From assembly GCA_025997155.1 (NCBI GenBank), contig BNUF01000079.1:1-10141 (forward strand): 10,141 bases of DNA, in the 5' to 3' direction. Each line of letters begins with the position of its first letter. Position 1 is the first letter of the stretch. The notes beneath the pieces are model-generated. The model searched no databases. It saw only the letters and a list, made by a program, of their open reading frames with translations, and was not told the origin of the DNA. Positions 1-5,197 of the stretch are shown piece by piece. Origin of the DNA: Clostridia bacterium (GTDB lineage Bacteria > Bacillota > Clostridia > Lachnospirales > WQUN01). A program made the position numbers and the translations under genes.

Positions 1-1
1 T

Positions 2-115
2 TCACCTGACCTTAATCCGATTGAAAAATTGTGGGCAAATGTTAAAAGAAGATTGAGATTTCATATGCACAAATTTGATTCTTTTTGGGATGCGTTGGCT
101 AACGCTTTTAAATAG
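2..115 (+). pseudogene. 3' end of an IS630-family transposase (partial)
   Basis: Reading from base 2, the frame gives SPDLNPIEKLWANVKRRLR, then about 18 more residues and a TAG stop at 113-115. SPDLNPIE.LW is the C-terminal signature of IS630/Tc1-like DDE transposases, where the E is the last catalytic acidic residue. Only 37 residues are present because the window begins inside the gene. The right end of the element should lie within a few tens of bases downstream. A multi-copy insertion sequence is a common place for an assembly to break, which fits both window ends stopping here. Confidence 0.85.
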
Positions 116-318
116 CCTCGACTATATTAAGGGCGTATACGCCTGAGGCATTGTCCAAGCTCGTCCGTTTTGTAACTATTATTTCATCGCAGATAGGCTC
201 AAAAAGTCAAGTCGCGGGAACGTCCAACGAAACAAAGCAACAAGCTGTTGCGGCGCAAATGCAGAAATATGTTGCTGGCAGTCTAAATGATTCAAAATCA
301 GACTCTGAAGGCTGGTAA
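112..318 (+). pseudogene. 5'-truncated gene remnant next to the IS630 end
   Basis: One frame stays open from base 112 to a TAA at 316-318 and has no ATG until 259. The translation includes LSKLVRFVTIISSQIGSKSQ and a polar tail ending in SKSDSEGW. The lack of a start, the closeness to the transposase end and the Gln/Ala/Ser-rich tail suggest the 3' part of a gene whose 5' part lies beyond the insertion. The first codons probably belong to the insertion sequence. I do not recognise the family. It could also be a chance open frame, since about 200 bases is not long in this composition. Confidence 0.4.
132..143. repeat. 12-bp perfect palindrome near the IS630 end
   Basis: GGCGTATACGCC is self-complementary. 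It lies 17 bases after the transposase stop. IS630-family elements insert at TA, and a TA sits at the centre (137-138), so the insertion boundary may be here, but the other end of the element is not in the window to confirm a terminal repeat. An operator is another possibility. The mirror copy is at 9999-10010. Confidence 0.35.
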
Positions 319-329
319 GCAATAATCGT

Positions 330-334
330 GGAGG
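330..334 (+). promoter_or_regulatory. ribosome binding site that sets the start at 343
   Basis: GGAGG lies 8 bases before ATG 343. An in-frame GTG at 328 overlaps this site and would put it inside the gene, so the ATG is the better start. Confidence 0.8.
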
Positions 335-342
335 TATTTAAT

Positions 343-1242
343 ATGTCTATAAAATATGCCGCAATTGGTGTCGCTAAGTGTCCGACGACGGACAAAATAT
401 ACGGAGTTCGTCTGGAAGAACGAGATAATAACAAACTATTTGCTACATGGGCGTTCCCGATTAAGCCAGAGGTCGCGCAGCGCGAGGGTTATTCGGAAAG
501 CGAATTCCCGCCTAGTATACACTATGACAACAACTATCCGGGATGCCCGTATTGCAACAAGCGCGAAGATTTACACGAAATTTCTAAGCATCTGGCAAAA
601 AAAGAAATTGTCATTATGGTCGGAGGCAGTAGTAATTATGATGATTTAGGCAGCGTATTGACATCTATAAATATTGCGTGGAAACCTCTTGGCGATTTGA
701 AAGATTGTGACGTGCTATTCTTAAATTGCTTGGGTTCATCTCCAAACTATACAGACCTTAGAAAATTTGTAGAAGGAGGCGGTTGCGTATTCGGTTCATG
801 TACGCAAAGCAGTTTGCTTGAACTAGCGTTTCCGGAATCTATTGGTTTTGAGGATATCGGATTTAAAACCGGAATCGAAACTGTAACTATCGAAGATAGT
901 GACCTTAGAGATTTCATCGGAAAACAGCGTATAGATGTCAACTTTCATGTTGCCGGAGGCGGAAACCCGAATAATGGCAATTTCAAAACCATACTAAAAA
1001 GTTGTGGAAAGGTATTCGATAATGGCACAAATATTTGTGTTCGGGCAACTTGCGGCAAAGGAACAATTTTCTTCACGATGTTCCATAATAGTGACAATAT
1101 GAACGAACAAGAAACGGCTTTATTGCAATTGTTGGTGTTAAAAGAAATCGGCGGCAGCCGAAACAGAAGTCTTGACGAAATAGGTTCGGATTTTGGAATC
1201 GATATGGACAAGATAAAAGCTCGGTTTAAGTCAAACTGGTAA
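343..1242 (+). CDS. TerY-C-like metal-binding plus ThuA/GATase1-like domain protein
   Basis: 299 residues from ATG 343. The first 75 or so residues carry C13-P, a TWAFPIK stretch (35-41), REGY (47-50) and YPGCPYC (65-71). This pattern of single and paired cysteines recalls the TerY-C treble-clef domain of tellurium-resistance/stress signalling proteins (recognised from memory). Residues about 87-270 begin with the beta-strand EIVIMVGG and continue through CDVLFLNC (122-129), a strand-helix unit with FVEGGGCVFGS (142-152), and GTIFFTMFHNS (240-250). This resembles ThuA/class I glutamine-amidotransferase-like domains linked to the same systems. I see no clear catalytic Cys-His-Glu triad, so a sensing or binding role is more likely than an amidotransferase. 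There is no signal peptide. It is the first complete gene of the operon, 60 bases before the small membrane protein. Function in this locus is unknown; association with the variable proteins is inferred from position only. Confidence 0.7.
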   Translation: MSIKYAAIGVAKCPTTDKIYGVRLEERDNNKLFATWAFPIKPEVAQREGYSESEFPPSIHYDNNYPGCPYCNKREDLHEISKHLAKKEIVIMVGGSSNYDDLGSVLTSINIAWKPLGDLKDCDVLFLNCLGSSPNYTDLRKFVEGGGCVFGSCTQSSLLELAFPESIGFEDIGFKTGIETVTIEDSDLRDFIGKQRIDVNFHVAGGGNPNNGNFKTILKSCGKVFDNGTNICVRATCGKGTIFFTMFHNSDNMNEQETALLQLLVLKEIGGSRNRSLDEIGSDFGIDMDKIKARFKSNW

Positions 1243-1302
1243 ATCAAAAGTAAGGGCGGAACATAGAACAATAATAATCAAGACAAAGCGGATTTCCATT
1301 CT

Positions 1303-1578
1303 ATGAATAAACCTAATATAATATCGAATGTTATCATAAAATGGATTATGTGCATAGTTTGGCTGATATTTTGTATCGTGTTTTTTCGTGAACGGTTGTA
1401 TAATCTGCCAGATATTATTACCATTGAATACATAATATACACACTAGTTTCTGGGGGATTTCTAGCTCTCTTGTATTTTGGTGTTGAAAAAATTGTTCGT
1501 TTGTTTGATAAACACGTTGAAAAAGAAGAGAACACAATTATCAGTAGAATCATCAAAACGGACGATGAGAAAAAATAG
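1303..1578 (+). CDS. small protein with two membrane segments
   Basis: 91 residues with two hydrophobic stretches, about 8-28 (IIKWIMCIVWLIFCIVFF) and 39-61 (IIYTLVSGGFLALLYFG). These are followed by a charged 30-residue tail rich in Lys and Glu that probably lies in the cytoplasm together with the short N-terminus. No family is recognised. The start ATG has no good Shine-Dalgarno site, so translation may depend on the upstream gene. The stop is 20 bases before the TTG start of the first variable protein, which suggests one operon. It could act as a membrane anchor or small effector/holin-like partner, but nothing in the sequence decides this. Confidence 0.65.
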   Translation: MNKPNIISNVIIKWIMCIVWLIFCIVFFRERLYNLPDIITIEYIIYTLVSGGFLALLYFGVEKIVRLFDKHVEKEENTIISRIIKTDDEKK

Positions 1579-1584
1579 CAGAAA

Positions 1585-1588
1585 GAGG
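1585..1588 (+). promoter_or_regulatory. ribosome binding site for the TTG start of variable protein 1
   Basis: GAGG within AGAAAGAGGCG lies 10 bases before TTG 1599. The first in-frame ATG (1614) is 25 bases away, too far. The same arrangement precedes the second variable protein (GAGG 2679-2682, TTG 2693), which supports TTG as the start of both. Confidence 0.7.
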
Positions 1589-1598
1589 CGATGTTGCC

Positions 1599-2651
1599 TT
1601 GAACAAGCAATCAATGACCGATGCGCTCCGAAAGTCTATCGACAAATGCGGAGTCGAAGTAATAAACAATAAAAAACTCTTGCAAGCAATTCTTTTGGAT
1701 TTTTTACCCGGAACATCGTACAAGAAGGAGCGTATGGTGTTGTTGTACGCACTCGAAATTGACGAATGGCATCTTCTGCTCGAAACGAATGACAAAGGAA
1801 CTTCTGAGCACAATCGTGCGCTTGCTGTTATTTTGCCCCAATTGCAAGATGTTCTCGGTTGGACGGAAGAACGTAGCGGCTTTATATTGGATTGCTATAC
1901 GGCGGCACTTGGTTGGAATGACATCGAAATTAAACAACCACAAAAATCGCCGCAACCGCAAACGTCGGCAGCCACTCTGCCAATGCAATCAACCTCAACA
2001 TCAAAAACAAACTCAATGGTTGTACCCGTCGTAGGAAGTACGATAAAGTTTGGCAAATACGACTGGCGTGTTCTTGATGTGCAAAACGGACAAGCATTAC
2101 TCGTTGCCAAGGACGCGACGCACAACAAGATGAAATACAATGAAAATCGAACTGACGTCACTTGGGAAACGTGTACACTTCGGAAGTGCCTAAATGAAGA
2201 ATTTCTCCTCACCTTCAGCGAACAGGAACAGTCAAGAATTTTGACGACAACGAATACGAACGAAGACAATCAGTGGCATGGAACAAAAGGCGGGAGTAAA
2301 ACTAATGACAGAATATTTTTGCTTTCCATTTCGGAAGTTGTGAAATATTTTGGTGATAGCGGAGATTTAGCAAATAAAAAAAGATACAAATACGAAAGCA
2401 CTAAAGGCGGATATTATTTAGACAAAGACGGTTGGTGGTTGCACGACCAATACGACAATGCAAGAATTGCCGAGTACAATGGATCACCCGCGGGGTGGTG
2501 GCTTCGGTCGCCTGGCATCACTAGTAATTGTGCCGCCCTTGTCACTTCTGGCGGTTATGTCAACATCATTGGCTTCTTTGTCAACTATGACTCTGTCGGC
2601 GCGGATGGTGTCCGCCCCGCTTTATGGCTAAATTATCAGCAGAATAATTAA
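1599..2651 (+). CDS. DGR variable protein 1: helical N-domain, linker, DUF6273-like domain with VR1
   Basis: 350 residues from TTG. Residues 1-110 are a compact helical domain (LLQAILLDFLPG, KKERMVLLYALE, then a C-terminal helix ending in AALGW). It resembles a short domain seen in bacterial signalling proteins that carries L.D..PG.Y..E...L; this match is from memory. Residues about 111-145 are a Q/P/T/S-rich linker. Residues about 146-346 look like DUF6273, with IKFGKYDWRVLDV, DRIFLLSISEV, WWLRSPG (300-306) and VRPALWL near the end, a C-type-lectin/FGE-like fold used by DGR targets. Diversified positions fall at residues 308-330, after WWLRSPG. A usually aromatic position in the TLR.WLN motif is Cys here (TLRKCLN). 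There is no signal peptide, so it is probably cytoplasmic. It lies 20 bases after the membrane-protein gene and 41 bases before its paralog. Confidence 0.9.
   Translation: MNKQSMTDALRKSIDKCGVEVINNKKLLQAILLDFLPGTSYKKERMVLLYALEIDEWHLLLETNDKGTSEHNRALAVILPQLQDVLGWTEERSGFILDCYTAALGWNDIEIKQPQKSPQPQTSAATLPMQSTSTSKTNSMVVPVVGSTIKFGKYDWRVLDVQNGQALLVAKDATHNKMKYNENRTDVTWETCTLRKCLNEEFLLTFSEQEQSRILTTTNTNEDNQWHGTKGGSKTNDRIFLLSISEVVKYFGDSGDLANKKRYKYESTKGGYYLDKDGWWLHDQYDNARIAEYNGSPAGWWLRSPGITSNCAALVTSGGYVNIIGFFVNYDSVGADGVRPALWLNYQQNN
2495..2620 (+). repeat. DGR variable repeat VR1
   Basis: Aligns without gaps to the TR (offset 1696). Over TR 4213-4287, 14 of 29 template adenines differ and only one of the 46 other bases does (C to T at TR 4243). 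Changes from A go to T, C and G. The 3' part (TR 4288-4316) differs at several non-adenine bases and ends in the shared GGTGTCCG.CCCGC block, likely the initiation-of-mutagenic-homology region. Confidence 0.93.
2631..2649 (+). other. weak AT hairpin just after VR1
   Basis: AATTAT and ATAATT flank a 7-base loop, starting 10 bases after the VR1 end and overlapping the stop codon. DGR targets often have a hairpin or cruciform shortly after the VR that aids target recognition. This one is only six A-T pairs, so the match to that element is uncertain. Confidence 0.3.
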
Positions 2652-2692
2652 AGCGACCGATTGAAAAAACAGCAGAAAGAGGCGACGTTGCC

Positions 2693-3817
2693 TTGAACAA
2701 GCAATCAATGACCGAAGCACTCCGAAAGTCTATCGACAAATGCGGAGTCGAAGTAATAAACAATAAAAAACTCTTGCAAGCAATTCTTTTGGATTTTTTA
2801 CCCGGAACGTCATACAAGAAGGAGCGTATGGTGTTGTTGCACGCGCTCGAAATAGACGAATGGCATCTTCTGCTCGAAACGAATGACAAAGGAACTTCTG
2901 AACACAATCGTGCGCTTGCCGTTGTTTTGCCCCAATTGCAAGATGTTCTCGGTTGGACGGAAGAACGTAGCGGCTTTATATTGGATTGCTATACGGCGGC
3001 ACTTGGTTGGAATGACATCGAAATTAAACAACCACAAAAATCGCCGCAACCGCAAGTAGATAAAAGCACTTTGGCTCTAGACGACGAAACGCGCGAATTG
3101 CTCGAATACGTCAAACAATTAAAGCGTAGCTCGGGCGGTCAATTATTGCAACCACAAACATCAGCAACCACTCCACCAATACAATCAACATCAAAAACAA
3201 ACTCAATGGTTGTACCCGTCGTAGGAAGTACGATAAAGTTTGGCAAATACGACTGGCGTGTTCTTGATGTGCAAAACGGACAAGCATTACTCGTTGCCAA
3301 GGACGCGACGCACAACAAGATGAAATACAATGAAAATCGAACTGACGTCACTTGGGAAACTTGTACACTTCGTGAGTGGCTAAATTACAACTTCTTCCGC
3401 TCGATCTTCAGCGAACGAGAGCAATCAAGAATCGCTCTGACCACAAACATAAATGAATCTAATCAATGGTATGGTACAGCAGGTGGGTACAATACGCAAG
3501 ACAGGATATTCTTGCTCTCCATTTCGGAAGTTGTGAAATATTTTGGTGATAGCGGCGATTTAGCAAATAAAAGGAAAAAAGATTTCAAGGGCAACTTAAC
3601 AAATATCGGTTACTGTTTATACGACCAATATAACAGTGCAAGAATCGCCAATTACGATGGTTCGTCTACGTGGTGGTGGCTTCGGTCGCCCGGCATCTCT
3701 AGTGCTGATGCCGCCCTTGTCTTTCCTAGCGGTACTGTCAACTTCTGTGGCACCCGTGTCCGCTATGACTTTGGCACTGGGGGTGGTGTCCGCCCCGCTT
3801 TATGGCTAAATCTGTAA
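2693..3817 (+). CDS. DGR variable protein 2: helical N-domain, longer linker, DUF6273-like domain with VR2
   Basis: 374 residues from TTG, paralog of the preceding gene. The first 121 residues differ from it at only three positions (D8E, Y50H, I78V). The linker then carries a 34-residue insert with a charged, probably helical run (DDETRELLEYVKQLKR), bounded by a QPQ on each side. The DUF6273-like domain follows: a 176-base stretch (3185-3360) identical to its paralog at 1995-2170, a divergent middle with the intact motif TLREWLN, then DRIFLLSISEV, WWWLRSPG (from residue 327) and VRPALWL. Diversified positions are residues 336-358. There is no signal peptide or membrane segment. It carries the VR closest to the template, as in most DGRs, and shows more adenine-derived changes than VR1. 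Confidence 0.92.
   Translation: MNKQSMTEALRKSIDKCGVEVINNKKLLQAILLDFLPGTSYKKERMVLLHALEIDEWHLLLETNDKGTSEHNRALAVVLPQLQDVLGWTEERSGFILDCYTAALGWNDIEIKQPQKSPQPQVDKSTLALDDETRELLEYVKQLKRSSGGQLLQPQTSATTPPIQSTSKTNSMVVPVVGSTIKFGKYDWRVLDVQNGQALLVAKDATHNKMKYNENRTDVTWETCTLREWLNYNFFRSIFSEREQSRIALTTNINESNQWYGTAGGYNTQDRIFLLSISEVVKYFGDSGDLANKRKKDFKGNLTNIGYCLYDQYNSARIANYDGSSTWWWLRSPGISSADAALVFPSGTVNFCGTRVRYDFGTGGGVRPALWLNL
3668..3798 (+). repeat. DGR variable repeat VR2
   Basis: Aligns without gaps to the TR (offset 518), beginning with an identical 23-base block ACGTGGTGGTGGCTTCGG... . Over TR 4213-4287, 20 of 29 adenines differ and one other base does (G to A at TR 4246). Downstream, TR GGCGGC reads GGCACT, then both share GGGGGTGGTGTCCG.CCCGC. 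A small IMH versus IMH* difference of this kind is typical of DGRs. Confidence 0.95.
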
Positions 3818-3910
3818 TCTTTTAATCTTTAATCAATCAAGCGCCGTAGGCGGTGTAATCTAAATCCCGCGGAGCGGGTCGCGAAAATTTTTTTGGAGTG
3901 ATGCATATAA
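3818..3910 (+). other. intergenic region with two GC hairpins between VR2 gene and avd
   Basis: After the VR2 gene come CGCC-GTA-GGCG (3842-3852) and CCCGC-GGA-GCGGG (3866-3878), then a T7 run at 3888-3894. The T run is separated from the second stem by nine bases, so it is a poor intrinsic terminator. The hairpins lie 44-80 bases after VR2 and could be the target-recognition structure of the DGR or an attenuator. A GGAG at 3895-3898 serves avd. Confidence 0.45.
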
Positions 3911-4111
3911 ATGACATATAATACTTCAAGTGAACTTACAGTTGTAATCAGAGCAAAGGATTTATGCTCATATATAATGACGATAACACAAAAATCACCG
4001 AAAATGACGCAGGGGTGTATACTGATGAAACAATTTGAACAAATAGCACAAAAAACAACAGAATGTCAGCGATTATTGGGAGCTTGGATAAACAGCGACA
4101 AGAAACGTTAA
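3911..4111 (+). pseudogene. avd: avd-like accessory variability determinant with internal deletion
   Basis: 66 residues, about half the usual 110-130 for Avd. The N-terminal part LTVVIRAKDLCSYIMTITQKSPK (residues 9-31) fits the first helix of Avd, and the C-terminal part with QGCILMKQFEQIAQ and LLGAWINSDKKR fits its last helix and tail. The middle helices, roughly 60 residues, are missing between PK and MTQ, without a frame change. Avd is a pentameric four-helix-bundle protein that binds the RT and TR RNA and is needed for mutagenic cDNA synthesis; without the central helices a normal barrel is unlikely. The start follows GGAG (3895-3898) at a rather long 12 bases; ATG 3901 is better spaced but opens a frame of only six codons. 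The deletion may be genuine or introduced in amplification or assembly. Family recognition is from memory of Avd sequences. Confidence 0.75.
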
Positions 4112-4185
4112 AAGGCGATTAACGCTTGCGGAACATTGTGACCGAAAACGGGTATCGCGGGCTTTTTTCAGGGGATTCGGTTGTA

Positions 4186-4316
4186 ACGTGGTGGTGGCTT
4201 CGGTCGCCTGGCATCAATAGTAATAATGCCGCCAATGTCAATCCTGACGGTAATGTCAACATCAATGGCAACAATGTCAACAATGACTTTGGCGGCGGGG
4301 GTGGTGTCCGTCCCGC
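4186..4316 (+). repeat. DGR template repeat (TR)
   Basis: 131 bases matching both VRs, differing almost only at adenines. It carries twelve AAY codons in the VR frame (at 4216, 4222, 4225, 4234, 4240, 4252, 4258, 4264, 4270, 4273, 4279, 4282). With a pyrimidine in third place, no substitution at the two adenines of these codons can create a stop codon. It lies between avd and the RT gene, the usual order. An open frame of 81 codons crosses it, but this is the shadow of the template and not a protein gene. The transcribed TR RNA would be copied by the RT with errors at adenines. Confidence 0.95.
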
Positions 4317-4392
4317 ATTCTCTCATAGTCTGAAACCAGCTCTATGTAGGGCAGTCTGTACGGAGAGATAAAGGAATCGAATTCCCTTTTGA

Positions 4393-4419
4393 CCAATAGG
4401 CGAGAATTTCGCCGATTGG
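4393..4419 (+). promoter_or_regulatory. 27-base hairpin upstream of the RT frame
   Basis: CCAAT-A-GGCGA, loop GAATT, TCGCC-G-ATTGG: ten base pairs with a single A/G mismatch. It ends one base before AGGA (4421-4424), a Shine-Dalgarno site for ATG 4432, so it could control RT translation or form part of the TR RNA core. It is not followed by a T run, so it is not an intrinsic terminator. Confidence 0.6.
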
Positions 4420-4508
4420 AAGGAAAAATAAATGTCGGTGGTTGGTTTGACGCTGGTGCGTGTTTGCGTTTGTAATTACAACAACACGCCATTGGTTTTG
4501 AGTCATTT

Positions 4509-4542
4509 GAGACGAGAATCTTATTCGGTGAAGACTCGTCTC
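4509..4542 (+). other. 8-bp inverted repeat with 18-base loop in the spacer
   Basis: GAGACGAG and CTCGTCTC are perfect complements. It ends 24 bases before ATG 4567. A stem here supports reading this stretch as structured RNA rather than as an N-terminal extension of the RT. Confidence 0.5.
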
Positions 4543-4944
4543 CTATCGATGAGGTTAGGGGTGAATATGGGACAATATGATGAGATGTGCAGTTTTGAAA
4601 ATTTGTACAATGCACACAAGGTTGCGCGACTTGGCAAACGTGACAAAAAAGAAGTTATAGAATTTGAAATGAACCTTGCCGCGAATTCTAGCACCTATAC
4701 TTGATAATCGTTTGATATATGATAACGCTGCTTGCCGTATTGGTAAGGGAACGCACTTCGCGCTTAATAGACTAACTGCTTTCCTTGTTGAGTTCTACAA
4801 GAATCACCGCGACAGCGGATATTTTCTCAAAATTGACATACGAAAGTATTTTGACAATATTAGTCACTATGTTCTTAAAGATAAACTTGCAAAAGTATTC
4901 AAAGATAAAGATGTTCGTAATATGTTAATGTTAATTATCGACAG

Positions 4945-5197
4945 CTATGAAAAAACTGAGAATGCGGGATTACCACTTGGCAATCAAACAAGTCAGTGGT
5001 TTGCCTTGTATTATTTAGATGGAATAGACCGATTGATTAAAGAAAAATATAGTATAAAATACTATACAAGGTATATGGATGACTTTGTTTTGATTCACGA
5101 GGACAAGTCGTTCTTGCAAGAAATTCTTGACTCGTTGACAAAAACGGCGAAGAAAGAATTGGGGTTAGAGTTTAACGAAAAAACACAAATATTCCCT
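4945..5197 (+). other. unique central loop of the palindrome
   Basis: The only sequence present once in the window (253 bases, centred on 5071). It encodes the RT segment from just after motif A through LPLGNQTSQ (4970-4996) and the YMDD box (5072-5083) to QIFP, in the same frame as the left-arm RT. It therefore belongs with the left arm. The left-arm RT reads naturally into it, while the right-arm RT hits the inverted junction at 5198. Confidence 0.93.

Larger units (their letters stand above)
4317..4566 (+). ncRNA. TR-RT spacer, probable structured part of the DGR RNA
   Basis: About 250 bases between TR and the RT homology. It contains a strong hairpin (4393-4419), a second with an 8-bp stem (4509-4542) and a small one GGAAT-CGA-ATTCC (4373-4385). 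In the Bordetella phage DGR, the spacer RNA downstream of TR folds and primes cDNA synthesis with the RT-Avd complex. That this stretch has the same role is inferred from position and folding. A frame from ATG 4432 is open through it, so the last part could also be coding. Confidence 0.5.
1..4944 (+). repeat. left arm of a window-spanning inverted repeat
   Basis: Position i here equals the complement of position 10142-i. The match runs inward to 4944 (paired with 5198) and fails at 4945 (C facing T at 5197). All reading frames in this arm recur in the right arm with identical translations, and I saw no mismatch in the segments compared base by base. This arm reads colinearly into the RT catalytic core, so it is taken as the reference copy. 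Confidence 0.97.
4432..5197 (+). pseudogene. DGR reverse transcriptase, internally deleted and cut at the palindrome
   Basis: Two frames together spell a DGR-type RT. The first starts at ATG 4432 (AGGA 7 bases before) or more likely ATG 4567, where homology begins (MGQYDEMCSFENLYNAHKVA), and ends out of frame near 4680 after EFEMNLA. The second resumes at about 4685 with LAPILDNRLIYDNAACRIGKG and carries motif A KIDIRKYFDNIS (Asp codon 4835-4837), the DGR form of motif 4 LPLGNQTSQ (4970-4996), the YMDD catalytic box (5072-5083) and LGLEFNEKTQIFP. About 60 residues between the parts (RT motifs 1-2, the YEPKER.I region) are missing and the frame is shifted. The 3' end, normally with a GFH-type motif and the thumb, is lost because the sequence reverses at 5198. 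The family call is firm; whether the intact gene exists in the cell cannot be told. Confidence 0.88.

Noticed and set aside
151..178. Possible promoter TTGTCC (151-156) and TAACTA (173-178)
   Set aside because: Only a weak match to both boxes, with 16-base spacing, and it lies inside an open frame; not enough to call.
328..342. GTG start at 328 for the TerY-C/GATase1-like gene
   Set aside because: It would put the GGAGG site inside the coding sequence; ATG 343 is correctly spaced from it.
1591..1602. Leader peptide ATG-TTG-CCT-TGA overlapping the TTG start of variable protein 1
   Set aside because: The matching site before variable protein 2 reads ACG instead of ATG, so it is not conserved between the paralogs.
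1553..1988. Antisense frames opposite the variable-protein N-termini, repeated at 2581-3055
   Set aside because: They repeat only because the two paralogs repeat. They are off-strand shadows with no ribosome site or recognisable domain.
3866..3894. Intrinsic terminator after variable protein 2
   Set aside because: The 5-bp stem is nine bases away from the T run, and co-directional avd and TR follow, so termination here is not well supported.
4126..4371. 81-codon open frame across the TR (translation with WWWLRSPGINSNNAANVN)
   Set aside because: It is the template repeat read in the VR frame. It is Asn-rich because of the AAY codons, and lacks the rest of the DUF6273 domain and a good ribosome site.
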